Source: Paenibacillus sp. FSL K6-1096
GTDB lineage: Bacteria; Bacillota; Bacilli; Paenibacillales; Paenibacillaceae
Length of the DNA: 64,000 bases
NCBI RefSeq assembly: GCF_037977055.1
Contig: NZ_CP150274.1
Location: 930,001-994,000 of the forward strand
Direction of reading: 5' to 3'
Below, piece after piece: positions 1 to 7,946 of the stretch. A program made the translations under genes and the position numbers. Numbering within the stretch: position 1 is the stretch's first letter; every line of letters starts with the position of its first letter. The notes under the pieces are model-generated. The model saw only the letters and a program-made list of their open reading frames with translations, had not been told where the DNA came from and searched no databases.

Positions 1-178
1 ATGCCCCGATCGCCGCACCGCCTTTGACGGAACCGCTAACCTCATCCATTGCCGGGTCATACTGCAGCGTGACGAAGGAGAAATACAGCGCCACACTGAA
101 AATGAGAGCGAAGACGTAGAGATAGTAATTCTTGATGTTCTTCTTGAGATTCCGCAGGATAATATAGTTCAGACTCAT
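1..178 (-). CDS. BceB-type ABC transporter permease (N-terminal part only)
   Basis: Only the first 59 codons are in the window; the gene continues past base 1. The protein begins [14 protein letters not shown], followed by a hydrophobic segment ([18 protein letters not shown]) that fits the first membrane helix of FtsX/BceB-type permeases. Its ATG overlaps the stop of the ATPase gene upstream (ATGA), so the two are translationally coupled. In BceAB systems the large permease carries about ten helices and an extracellular loop that binds cell-wall-active peptides; that part is not visible here. The family call depends mainly on the adjacent ATPase, kinase and regulator. Confidence 0.8.
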   Translation of the reverse strand, partial: MSLNYIILRNLKKNIKNYYLYVFALIFSVALYFSFVTLQYDPAMDEVSGSVKGGAAIGA

Positions 179-930
179 TGCGCGACACCGCCAAGCACGC
201 CCTGAGTGCTGATAATATCGCCTAAGAAGGACTGCCGCGTCTCCTCGCCCTTGTTCAGCTGGGTGTAGATTTGCCCGTCCCGGATGAACACCACCCGGCT
301 GCAATAGCTGGCGGCCACAGCATCGTGCGTCACCATGACAATGGTCGCTTCCCGCTTGCTGTTCATAGCGGCCAGCTTGTTCAGCAGATCAGAGGCAGAC
401 TTGGAATCCAGGGCTCCTGTAGGCTCATCGGCAAAAATAATGCTCGGCTGATGCACAAACGCCCGCGCCGCAGACGTACGCTGCTTCTGCCCGCCGGAGA
501 TTTCCGCCGGGTACTTGTCCTTCAGCTCATGAATACCCAGCTCGCCGGCTACCTGGTCGAACCGCTGATGCGCCTCTTTCTTGGAGATGCCTGTAATGGA
601 CAGCGGCAGCATGATGTTCTCCTTGACGGTCAGCGTATCGAGCAGGTTGTAATCCTGAAAAATGAATCCGAGATGATGCTTACGGAACTCCGCAAGCTGC
701 TTCTCCTTCATCCCGGTGAACTCCTTGCCCTCAATTTCAATCGTGCCCTTGCTGACCCGGTCGATGGAGGACAATACGTTCAGGAGCGTCGTTTTACCGG
801 ACCCGGACGGGCCCATAATGCCGACGAACTCGCCTTTATTCACCTGAAGATCAATGCCTCTCAGCACTTCCTGCTTATTGAATTTGTTGCCATAGGTTTT
901 ATAGATTTTGTTGGCCTGCAATATAACCAT
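175..930 (-). CDS. BceA-type ABC transporter ATP-binding protein
   Basis: Cytoplasmic ATPase of an antimicrobial-peptide detoxification transporter (MacB/LolD-like class). It shows a Walker A motif (GPSGSGKTT), signature SGGQKQR, and Walker B with the D-loop ([12 protein letters not shown]). The reading frame is open further upstream, but the start at 930 ([16 protein letters not shown]) is preferred because AAAAGGAG lies 10 bases before the ATG and the protein then has the usual length of about 250 residues. It sits between a histidine kinase/response regulator pair and the permease, the standard order of Bce modules. Substrate unknown; bacitracin, lantibiotics and similar peptides are typical for the family. 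Confidence 0.92.
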   Translation of the reverse strand: MVILQANKIYKTYGNKFNKQEVLRGIDLQVNKGEFVGIMGPSGSGKTTLLNVLSSIDRVSKGTIEIEGKEFTGMKEKQLAEFRKHHLGFIFQDYNLLDTLTVKENIMLPLSITGISKKEAHQRFDQVAGELGIHELKDKYPAEISGGQKQRTSAARAFVHQPSIIFADEPTGALDSKSASDLLNKLAAMNSKREATIVMVTHDAVAASYCSRVVFIRDGQIYTQLNKGEETRQSFLGDIISTQGVLGGVAQ

Positions 931-1028
931 CTGTTCCCCACTCCTTTTCTGTATCTCTATCATAAGCGGGTGAAGGCCCGATTTCCTGCTTATCGCCGAA
1001 CAATATGAAGAAGCATGTGACACTATTG

Positions 1029-2033
1029 TCACATGCCTGATAACCGCTGAAAGTCGTTCTCCCTCGGAAAAGTCAGCGAAAACTCGCTCCCCTCCCCCGG
1101 GACCGAAGCCGCATCAATCCTGATCTGTAACGGCTCTGCCACCTGCCGGGTCAGATATAATCCCATGCCGGTGGCCGCCCCCTCCTGACGCACACGGGAT
1201 GACGTGAACCCTTTGTCGTAGATCCGGGGCAGGTCCCGGGGATCGATGCCTTGGCCGCTGTCCTCAATGGTAAGGATGACATGACCGTCCTGCTCCCGGC
1301 TGCGGATCAGAATATCCGAGGCTTCGCTATATTTCACAGCATTGGTCAGGAGCTGCCGGAGCATGAAGGCCAGCCATTTGCCGTCCGTCAGCACCGCCTC
1401 GGCCTCAAGCTCAACATCGAACCCGATGCCCTTGGAGAAGCACCAGGATTTCAGAGCCCGGATCTCCTGGTTCAGAATAGGCGCAAGGCTCACCTTCGTG
1501 ATGAACAAATCATTCTGGATGAAGGGAATCCGCTTCTGGTGAAGCTGCTGGTCAAGCAGGTGGTGAATCCGCAGCCACTCATACATCAGCTGTCTTTGCA
1601 GCGTCTCATCCGGGAGACGCTCAATCATAAGCTGCATGGCGGTCAGCGGGGTCTTGACCTCATGAATCCAGGCCAGCTGCTCGTCCTTCTCCGACTCCAG
1701 CAGCTGGACATTCATGGACGACTCACGCTTGTAGCGGTCAGTCTGGGCGCTCACCGCTTCATGGACAAGCTGTTCCAGCGGACTGCGGGGCGTAAGCACT
1801 GTCTGCAGCTCATAGATCTGGTCCCAGCCCTCCAGGCTCCGGTAGAACGGGGTCTCCCGGAGATAGCGCAGGAAGAAGAAGACCAGGAAGATCAGCGTAT
1901 TCAGCAGGACAATATACAGGATCGGCAGCAGCGAAATGGCCGAGTCCAGATAAGCTACGGCAATAGTAATCAGCTGGAGGGATGCCAGCAGCAGCAGCCA
2001 GCTCCGCTTTTCCACAATGTATTTCCAGATCAT
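1029..2033 (-). CDS. BceS-like intramembrane-sensing histidine kinase
   Basis: 334 residues. Two membrane helices lie close together at the N-terminus (about 12-29 and 33-54) with almost no external loop, the hallmark of intramembrane-sensing kinases that read the state of a partner ABC transporter. The phospho-acceptor region is [16 protein letters not shown], and the ATPase part has the N-box (LTNAVKYS) and G-boxes (DSGQGI, GMGLYL). The ATG overlaps the stop of the response regulator gene (ATGA). The transporter genes follow after 98 bases. Likely role: autophosphorylate when the BceAB-type transporter engages its peptide and phosphorylate the regulator just upstream. Confidence 0.92.
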   Translation of the reverse strand: MIWKYIVEKRSWLLLLASLQLITIAVAYLDSAISLLPILYIVLLNTLIFLVFFFLRYLRETPFYRSLEGWDQIYELQTVLTPRSPLEQLVHEAVSAQTDRYKRESSMNVQLLESEKDEQLAWIHEVKTPLTAMQLMIERLPDETLQRQLMYEWLRIHHLLDQQLHQKRIPFIQNDLFITKVSLAPILNQEIRALKSWCFSKGIGFDVELEAEAVLTDGKWLAFMLRQLLTNAVKYSEASDILIRSREQDGHVILTIEDSGQGIDPRDLPRIYDKGFTSSRVRQEGAATGMGLYLTRQVAEPLQIRIDAASVPGEGSEFSLTFPRENDFQRLSGM

Positions 2034-2719
2034 TCTGCCGCCTCTTCCGTGGCCATATACCCCTGACCAACCTTGGTCTCGATGAACGCATCCAGACCGA
2101 GCGGCTCCAGCTTCTTGCGCAGCCGGTTCACATTCACCGTCAGCGTATTATCGCTGACAAAATGCTCGTTGTCCCACAAACTCTTAATGATCTCCCCGCG
2201 GTCCACAATGCTGTTTTTGCGCTCCAGGAGGATTTTGAGAATCAGCATCTCATTCTTCGTCAGCAGTGCCGATCCCCCGCTGCCCGTCACGGTATTCTTC
2301 ACGAATTCAATGGCCGCCCCGCGCCAGGTCTTCAGCTCCGTGCGTTCCGTACTATAATTGTAGACCCGGCGGAGCGTGGCCTGAATCTTGGCGATCAGCA
2401 CCTCGAAATGGAACGGCTTCTGTATGAAATCATCCGCCCCGAGCTGCATGGACATCACCATATCACTCGGATGATCCCGGGATGAGAGGAAGATGATCGG
2501 TACGTTAGAATGATTGCGCAGAATCCGGCACCAGTGGAACCCGTCGAACTGCGGCAGCTGGATATCAATCACCACCAGATCCGGCTTCACCTCGGTGAAT
2601 TCCTGCAGCACCTTGCCGAAATCCGTAACCCCATACACCTCATACGACCATTGGGCCAGCCGCTCCCGGATCTCTCCGAACAGCGTAATATCATCTTCTA
2701 TCAGCATGATTTTGAACAA
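2030..2719 (-). CDS. BceR-like OmpR-family response regulator
   Basis: Receiver domain (acidic pair EDD near the N-terminus, phospho-acceptor in VVIDIQLP) followed by a winged-helix trans_reg_C domain with the recognition segment LTVNVNRLRKKLE. A TTG start at 2719 is chosen: it yields the family-typical beginning MFKIMLIEDD and has AAGGGG eight bases upstream. A GTG at 2740 in the same frame would add seven residues and has no comparable site. First gene of the RR-HK-ATPase-permease set; it probably activates a promoter for the transporter in the roughly 100 bp between kinase and ATPase, but I found no clear binding repeat there. Confidence 0.9.
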   Translation of the reverse strand: MFKIMLIEDDITLFGEIRERLAQWSYEVYGVTDFGKVLQEFTEVKPDLVVIDIQLPQFDGFHWCRILRNHSNVPIIFLSSRDHPSDMVMSMQLGADDFIQKPFHFEVLIAKIQATLRRVYNYSTERTELKTWRGAAIEFVKNTVTGSGGSALLTKNEMLILKILLERKNSIVDRGEIIKSLWDNEHFVSDNTLTVNVNRLRKKLEPLGLDAFIETKVGQGYMATEEAAE

Positions 2720-2814
2720 AGTCAGATTCCCCTTCCCCACCTAATGAAACCATATACATTATAATAAACGTATTAGTACTGAACCTCAGATTCAATTATA
2801 CAGAGGAGTTGGTC

Positions 2815-3048
2815 ATGATGGGAACGTTTGGCGGGATTTTCACAATACTGATGGGACTGGCACTGATCGCAGCAGGAATATATATACGCACCAACCCCAC
2901 CTCCGGCTGGCGGATGAGCGAGGGCTGGAAGACGAAAGGGGATGCTGAACCGAGCGACGCCTATATTAGCTCCAGGCGCTTCACCGGGGCTGTACTATTT
3001 TGGATTGCATCATTTTTTATCGTTATGGGGATATTGAGTTTGCTCTAA
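2815..3048 (+). CDS. Small DUF6199-like membrane protein
   Basis: About 77 residues: an N-terminal membrane helix (GIFTILMGLALIAAGIYI), a short polar middle containing SEGWKTKGDAEPSDAY, and a C-terminal helix (FTGAVLFWIASFFIVMGIL). The SEGW..GDAEPS motif between two helices is what I recall from the DUF6199 family of Firmicutes, whose function is unknown. The start at 2815 is favoured by GAGGAG six bases upstream; ATG 2818 is also possible, and an in-frame TTG at 2809 overlaps the ribosome binding site. It is transcribed away from the Bce-type operon and appears monocistronic. Confidence 0.75.
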   Translation: MMGTFGGIFTILMGLALIAAGIYIRTNPTSGWRMSEGWKTKGDAEPSDAYISSRRFTGAVLFWIASFFIVMGILSLL

Positions 3049-3149
3049 AATAGCGAATTGATGCTATACAGCCAAAGCTGCAATAATGTACTATAGCCGT
3101 TGTCACGCCGGGTGTATATTCAGGTAACTACTTCAATATGGAGGTTATC

Positions 3150-3773
3150 ATGAATATATCCGCCTTTATCATCTATTGTATAGTGGTTACCTTCACACCC
3201 GGCCCGACTAATATTGTCATCCTGTCTTCCGTCCAGCATCACGGGGCCAGAAAAACCATGGTGTATGTCTGGGGCGCGACGCTTGCCTTCGGACTGCTGC
3301 TGGCCGCTTCGGCCCTGCTGAACCAGCTTCTGGCAGGAATACTCCCGGAGATTCTCCGCATCATGCAGATAACCGGCAGCGTGTACATGCTCTACCTGGC
3401 GTACCAGGTCTACCATATGGGCCGTGGCTCCGGCGCGGACGCCCGGTATTCCACCGGCTTTCATTCCGGTCTGCTGATGCAGTTCGCGAATCCCAAGGTG
3501 CTTTTGTTCACACTGACCGTTATTCCGGGTTACGTCCTGCCTTACCATCCTTCTTCGGCTGCTACCCTCGGGTTCGTGTCCGCAGATATCCTCGCCTTGT
3601 CGGCAAGCATGACAGATTTCACCTACAAAAAGCACTGCCATGCAGAATACGCCGTCGGCGTCACCCTGCGCGGCATTCAGCAATATACACTGGACGGCAG
3701 CTTCCAGTCCTCGCGCAAAAACGGCGTCATGCTGTTCAACCCGGAGCAGATTCATGACGGCAGCGGCTTATGA
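3150..3773 (+). pseudogene. Chimeric remnant: LysE-type exporter N-terminus fused to AraC-type regulator N-terminal domain
   Basis: Residues 1 to about 140 look like a LysE/RhtB amino-acid exporter (N-terminal TPGPTN motif, then helices, then GLLMQFANPKVLLFTLTVIP). From about base 3585 the sequence abruptly becomes the cupin-like N-terminus of an AraC-family regulator (SMTDFTYKKHCHAEYAVGVT, then NGVMLFNPEQIHDG). The exporter lacks its last helices and the regulator lacks its start and the whole helix-turn-helix part; no HTH follows before the next gene. After the stop, the next frame reads AYEYMLQLA, which may be a frameshifted continuation. The start at 3150 is set by GGAGG five bases upstream. 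Best read as a deletion fusion of neighbouring exporter and regulator genes. Confidence 0.7.
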
Positions 3774-3822
3774 GTATATGCTGCAGTTGGCGTAACACGA
3801 GCCAATCCTATACTTAAATGAT

Positions 3823-4503
3823 TCAGTTACTCCAATCCACCGAACCGCTGCCTCTGGCATCAGTGACAATTGTGGATACAACCGCTTTTCCATCCTCATC
3901 TGTTCCCTGAATTTCAAACGGGACCCCTGCAGTTGCTGCCTGAAAAGCAAACCAGATCGTCCGGCCGGACGCCGCCGTAACCAGCTTCGCTTCCGATTTA
4001 TCCGTCCCGGCCTCTTTCTGCCTAAGGGTGATATGCCGGATAGACGGGCTCAGCACTTCTCCGAACACCAGCGGAAAAGGCGTTGACACCTGCTCAAGCT
4101 CCGGCAATCTCATATAATTCATAGCCGAGGCGGCAGGGTCCGCATCCGTTCCGTATCCTGCTCCCCAGACCCATTTCCAGCCGAGCCAGGTTTTGCGGAC
4201 ATATTCGACCTGAAGATCGCCCCCCGTCTGGCTGCCAGACCGGGTAAGGAATACAAGCTTCCCTCTGCCGACAGCCTCCTGATGCATCACTGTCATGGAA
4301 TCCGATTTGCGGAACAGACGCACGGCCTCCTCCGGGCTGCCGCCAAGCGGTATCTCCAGTATCTGCCCCAGTCCAAGCGACTTCGACATGCTCCGGTCGG
4401 ACCAGCCGCCGGGTCTTTCATACATATATAATAATAGATAAAGTACCGCTACAGAAGCCAGAATGACCCCGGCAGCCAGCCCCCATCTCCGGGTAGTTGT
4501 CAT
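3823..4503 (-). CDS. Hypothetical single-pass membrane protein
   Basis: I do not recognise the family. The protein has a short basic cytoplasmic start (MTTTRRWG), one membrane helix (about residues 9-27) and an external domain of roughly 195 residues without cysteines or obvious catalytic motifs. Aromatic-rich stretches (TWLGWKWVWGAGYG) and the ending GSVDWSN suggest a beta-rich fold. Three in-frame starts exist (4527 TTG, 4515 ATG, 4503 ATG); 4503 leaves the helix correctly placed, and an AGGGG sits about 12 bases upstream, which is long. It is convergent with the LysE/AraC remnant and may be a small envelope protein. Confidence 0.65.
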   Translation of the reverse strand: MTTTRRWGLAAGVILASVAVLYLLLYMYERPGGWSDRSMSKSLGLGQILEIPLGGSPEEAVRLFRKSDSMTVMHQEAVGRGKLVFLTRSGSQTGGDLQVEYVRKTWLGWKWVWGAGYGTDADPAASAMNYMRLPELEQVSTPFPLVFGEVLSPSIRHITLRQKEAGTDKSEAKLVTAASGRTIWFAFQAATAGVPFEIQGTDEDGKAVVSTIVTDARGSGSVDWSN

Positions 4504-4665
4504 AAGTCCATGCATCCCCTGTCCCAAGTGTTTGCGCTTACAGTACCTTCCATATAACTATAAAATATTTATGGCAGGATTTCAAAATTCCACTGCCCCG
4601 CAAAAAAACCGCCAGACCAGGTCCATAAGGACCTTCGTCTGCCGGCTTTGCGTTTGCAGCTTCTA

Positions 4666-5217
4666 TTATTTCACTTCAGTGGCTCCGGTAACTTTACCTT
4701 CAAGAACCGCTGTTGCTTTCACATCTTCGCTGGAGAAGTACAGGTTACCGTCAATGGTTGCATCCTTGTAGAGGTTGAAGCCGTTAGCTTCTACATAGAC
4801 ATCCCCTTTGATCGTACCGCCCTGCACACGGAAGTTCTCGCTCTGTACAGTTACTTTCGGTGCTGTAAGTGTATAAGTAGCGGTTACCTTGTGGTCAGCG
4901 TCCTGTGCGTAGAGCGCAAGCTTACGGTAGATTGGCTTGGAGGTATCGTTCTTGTCGTGGAACTCGCCGGCTACAACGACATCCTTGTCCACAGTCAGAT
5001 CGTTCAGCACAGCCACAATCCAGGTTCCTTTATCGCTAACTGCGGTAGTGAATGCATCGGCCTGATTTACGATGGAAGCAGTTGTTACCGCATCTGTCTG
5101 CTCAGCAGCTGGTGCCGCTGTAGCTGCCGCATTTTTCGCTGCATCCTTATCCGATCCGCAACCTGCCAACAATGCTGCTGTTACCCCTGCAACTGCTAAA
5201 ATTTTGAATAATTTCAT
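4666..5217 (-). CDS. Secreted lipoprotein with bactofilin-like beta repeats
   Basis: 183 residues. A lipoprotein signal peptide ends in the lipobox LLAGC, so the mature protein should be anchored to the outer face of the membrane. A low-complexity Ala/Thr linker follows, then a domain in which phrases such as GTIKGDVYVEANGF, ATIDGNLYFSSED and AVLEGKVTG recur; this resembles the beta-helix turns of bactofilin or polymer-forming proteins, but that is inference. GGGGGAG lies five bases before the ATG. A good sigma-A-type promoter is placed directly upstream with a Crp/Fnr-like palindrome abutting it, suggesting induction by a Crp/Fnr-family activator. Confidence 0.8.
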   Translation of the reverse strand: MKLFKILAVAGVTAALLAGCGSDKDAAKNAAATAAPAAEQTDAVTTASIVNQADAFTTAVSDKGTWIVAVLNDLTVDKDVVVAGEFHDKNDTSKPIYRKLALYAQDADHKVTATYTLTAPKVTVQSENFRVQGGTIKGDVYVEANGFNLYKDATIDGNLYFSSEDVKATAVLEGKVTGATEVK

Positions 5218-5249
5218 TTTAACTCCCCCTGTTTCTTTTAATTAACTTT

Positions 5250-5277
5250 ATTATATATTAAAATTTTATGAATACAA
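5250..5277 (-). promoter_or_regulatory. Sigma-A-type promoter of the lipoprotein gene
   Basis: On the minus strand: -35 TTGTAT at 5277-5272, 16-base spacer, -10 TATAAT at 5255-5250. It points at the lipoprotein gene whose start is at 5217. The weak -35 with a perfect -10 suits an activator-dependent promoter. Confidence 0.6.
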
Positions 5278-5293
5278 CGTGATAATTTTCACA
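5278..5293 (-). promoter_or_regulatory. Crp/Fnr-type palindrome abutting the -35 element
   Basis: The plus strand reads CGTGATAATTTTCACA, which differs from the Firmicute Crp/Fnr consensus TGTGA-N6-TCACA at the first base only. Its centre lies about 42 bases upstream of the start predicted from the -10 element, the class II activation position. A second palindrome, CACAAATTTGTG (5290-5301), overlaps its edge. The regulator itself is not in the window. Confidence 0.4.
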
Positions 5294-5332
5294 AATTTGT
5301 GTCTTTTTTTCACAAGCGCTTTTATGTACACC

Positions 5333-5488
5333 TCATCTTACAGCTTCATCCCTTCTTCCCACTCCTCTCTTAACAGCCCCATCCCCTTTCTTCCATTCCG
5401 GCGCTTCTTCTTCATACACAAGCTCCCACAATCTGCGTACATCTGTTGCTGCTATCGGCCGGATAATCAATTCCTGATCCTGATACAT
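5333..5488 (-). pseudogene. Truncated GNAT acetyltransferase remnant (51 codons)
   Basis: A short frame with a strong ribosome binding site (CGGAGGGAAGCA before the ATG at 5488) begins MYQDQELIIRPIAATDVRRL and continues WELVYEEEAPEWKK. This matches the opening strand and first helices of GNAT acetyltransferases as seen in related Bacilli. After EWKK the frame turns into charged, non-family sequence and stops at 5335-5333. The acetyl-CoA binding half is absent nearby, so this is the 5' end of a deleted gene. A functional small protein is possible but unlikely. The rest of the 5218-5674 gap holds only the promoter elements listed. Confidence 0.6.
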
Positions 5489-5674
5489 TGCTTCCCTCCG
5501 TTGCCGTGAATGTTTTACCTACTAAAGCTTATAATAACGGATTAGAGCAATCCGCAGCTGGTAATGAATGTGTATAATCAAATTGGACTTCCTGGCAACA
5601 GACTGAGATAATACAGGGAACGAAAAGAACAAGGCCCATATCGACAACACAGAAACCCGGAAAGGATACCCGCC

Positions 5675-6628
5675 ATGAACCTGTCCACACTACCGGCCAC
5701 CCTGGCACAGCTTGATCTGCGGAGCTGCCTGATTCAGCGGCAGGGTAAGCTGATATTTGAATATTATAGAGATCAACATATACCGTCTGAGCTGGCGAAG
5801 ATCAATTCCTGCACCAAAAGCATCCTCTCCGCACTCATCGGCATCGCTATAGACAAGGGTCTGCTTTCCGGCGTGTCGGCTCCGCTCCGTGAATTCTTCC
5901 CGCAGCTTACGCGGGATGCGGATTCACGCAAGCAGCATATTACCCTGGAACAGCTGTTGAACATGTCCGCCGGCTTCCGCTGGACCGAGTTCGGCGGCGC
6001 CAACTCTTTCCCCAAGATGACCCGCTCGTCCCACTGGATCAACTATGTCCTGGAGCAGCCGCTCGCCGAGGAGCCGGGAGTCAGGATGGAATATAACTCC
6101 GGCATCTCCCAGCTGCTGTCGGCGATATTGGTACAGGCTGCGGGGCGGAGCACGGCGGAGTTCGCCGAGGAATTCCTCTTCGGTCCGCTCGGTATCCGCG
6201 AGTATGAGTGGGAGACTGATCCTCAGGGGATTCACACCGGAGGCTACGGGCTGAAGCTGCGTCCGGCGGATCTGCTGAATTTCGGGCAGCTCTATTTGCA
6301 GGAGGGGATCTGGCAGGGAGTTCAGCTTCTGTCCGGTTCATGGGTTAAGCAGTCGGTACAGCCGGCTATGGAGACCGAGCCGCCCCGGCACGGGGGCTAT
6401 GCCTGGCACTGGTGGACTGAATCCATGATCCGCCGGTCAGGAAGCGATGAGTCTGTAATAGCAGACTACTATTATGCACGCGGGTACGCCGGGCAATTTG
6501 TTTATGTTCTGCCGGCGCTTCAGCTTGTGGTTGTACTGACGCAGGACAATAAGCGGGGGCGCAACAACCCGCCGCCGGATGTCTTCCGCGATTACCTGTC
6601 ACCGCTGCTCAAGGCTACTTCGTCCTGA
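5675..6628 (+). CDS. Serine hydrolase of the class C beta-lactamase/penicillin-binding family
   Basis: 317 residues with no signal peptide, so probably cytoplasmic. The nucleophile motif SxxK is S45-C-T-K48 in NSCTKSILSALIG; a YxN-type motif appears as EYNSG, and the third-motif region is probably HGGYAWHWW. These are features of the beta-lactamase-related fold used by esterases, peptidases and 6-aminohexanoate-dimer hydrolases; the substrate cannot be told from sequence. The start is supported by AAAGGA nine bases upstream of ATG 5675. Its 3' end overlaps the convergent germination gene by 14 bases. Confidence 0.88.
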   Translation: MNLSTLPATLAQLDLRSCLIQRQGKLIFEYYRDQHIPSELAKINSCTKSILSALIGIAIDKGLLSGVSAPLREFFPQLTRDADSRKQHITLEQLLNMSAGFRWTEFGGANSFPKMTRSSHWINYVLEQPLAEEPGVRMEYNSGISQLLSAILVQAAGRSTAEFAEEFLFGPLGIREYEWETDPQGIHTGGYGLKLRPADLLNFGQLYLQEGIWQGVQLLSGSWVKQSVQPAMETEPPRHGGYAWHWWTESMIRRSGSDESVIADYYYARGYAGQFVYVLPALQLVVVLTQDNKRGRNNPPPDVFRDYLSPLLKATSS

Positions 6629-7688
6629 ACCTGAGCTTATGGATGATATACCATAACAGCGGGCACAGCAGGTTGAAGAAGAACACGTTCAGATACCAGA
6701 CCTCATTAAGCTCGCCAACCACCGAGGGATTGTCCCAGGCATTGAGAGCCAAGGGAATACTGGCCAGCGCCAGCGGAATCAGCAGACCCTTATACTGCTT
6801 CACTCCGAATAATTCCGCACAGCCGCTGGCGGAGATGTAGAAGGTCAGAATAAGCCGGTAAAAGATTACGATGAACCACAGCACCGTCACTACAGTCTCA
6901 ATCCGCTCGTAGAAGCCGCCGATGGTCACGGTCTTGGCGGCAAACTGGCTGACATAGGGGATATTCACCGGAAGCTTATCGCCAAGCACTGCAATCACAA
7001 GCACGGTCAGCAGGAGCAGGGCCAAACTGGTGATCCAGGTGCTATGGAGCAGAGCTCTGCGATAGGCAGATTGATCCTGGAGAAGCGGGACCAGGAACAG
7101 GCTTAAAGCCACCTCGCTGTTAGGGTATCCCACGAATATAACGATTCCTTGAAATACTCGCTGTCCCCCCTGTTCAAGCACTGGCAGGAAGCTGGTCCAT
7201 TCTGCTCCATGTACAAGAGACAGCAAGAGCAGCAGCAGCAGGAGCAGCGCAGCCGGGAAGGCAATTTCGGCAGACCTGCCCACCGCCGTGATGCCTTTGT
7301 ACAGGCAATAGACCAGGGCAAACAGCATCACGATATAGATGGCCGATGGCGGGGTTTCAATGAACAGATCATTGCCGGTGAAGTCCCCAAGGCTGCGCAG
7401 GGTCAGGACGAAGATCAGGAAGGGTACGAAGAACAAATACAGGGCCAGCATGATTTTGCCGGCCATTCTGCCCAGCGTCCGCATCAGAAACTTCCCCAGA
7501 GATTCCCCATTCATTTGAGCGAAGAGCGCCACAAATAACCGGATCACCAGCAGTTGAATCACCATGCTGATCAGAATCGGAATCCAGGCGTCTTTACCCG
7601 ATAACCCGATCAGCATGGAAGGCAGTCCAAGCAAAGCACTGCCCCAATAATGCAGCGTCAGCAGCATCGTTAACTGGCGGGAGCTCAC
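6615..7688 (-). CDS. Spore germination protein, GerAB/YndE family (endospore permease)
   Basis: 357 residues, about ten membrane helices, beginning SSRQLTMLLTLHYWGSALLG. This is the permease-like B subunit of a Ger-type germinant receptor, related to APC-superfamily transporters and located in the inner spore membrane, where it is thought to bind the germinant. It is the last gene of a four-gene operon, 48 bases after the small membrane gene. The order here is A, C, small D-like protein, B. Expression is expected in the forespore under sigma-G, but I could not identify that promoter with confidence. Confidence 0.9.
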   Translation of the reverse strand: MSSRQLTMLLTLHYWGSALLGLPSMLIGLSGKDAWIPILISMVIQLLVIRLFVALFAQMNGESLGKFLMRTLGRMAGKIMLALYLFFVPFLIFVLTLRSLGDFTGNDLFIETPPSAIYIVMLFALVYCLYKGITAVGRSAEIAFPAALLLLLLLLLSLVHGAEWTSFLPVLEQGGQRVFQGIVIFVGYPNSEVALSLFLVPLLQDQSAYRRALLHSTWITSLALLLLTVLVIAVLGDKLPVNIPYVSQFAAKTVTIGGFYERIETVVTVLWFIVIFYRLILTFYISASGCAELFGVKQYKGLLIPLALASIPLALNAWDNPSVVGELNEVWYLNVFFFNLLCPLLWYIIHKLRFRTK

Positions 7689-7736
7689 CAGCTCATCACC
7701 TCCTTATTCCAGTCTCCTTCATTGAACCCGCACTCC

Positions 7737-7946
7737 CTAAATCTTCAGCCATTGCAGCAGCTTGATGAACGGCCGCAGCAGATCCGGGGTGAATCCGTCT
7801 GTGGCCAACACGATCAATAAGCCCAGCGCCACCGCGTATAGCATATGCACCAGTACTTTCTCACGAAGGCCCCCCTGTTTCCTGCGATACCGGCCGAATT
7901 GCCACATCCACAGCAGCACATTGACCGAGATCAGAAAAACACTCAT
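7737..7946 (-). CDS. Small two-helix membrane protein of the germination operon (GerD-subunit-like)
   Basis: 69 residues with two predicted helices (about 2-18 and 33-52) separated by a basic loop (RYRRKQGGLREK). The ATG overlaps the stop of the C-subunit gene (ATGA), so it is surely translated with the operon. Small two-helix D proteins encoded in some gerA-type operons are known to modulate receptor activity; this gene fits by size, topology and place, though sequence similarity cannot be checked here. It is distinct from the lipoprotein GerD. Confidence 0.75.
   Translation of the reverse strand: MSVFLISVNVLLWMWQFGRYRRKQGGLREKVLVHMLYAVALGLLIVLATDGFTPDLLRPFIKLLQWLKI

Noticed and set aside
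5279..5509. 76-codon plus-strand frame
   Set aside because: It is antisense to the GNAT remnant and has no ribosome binding site.
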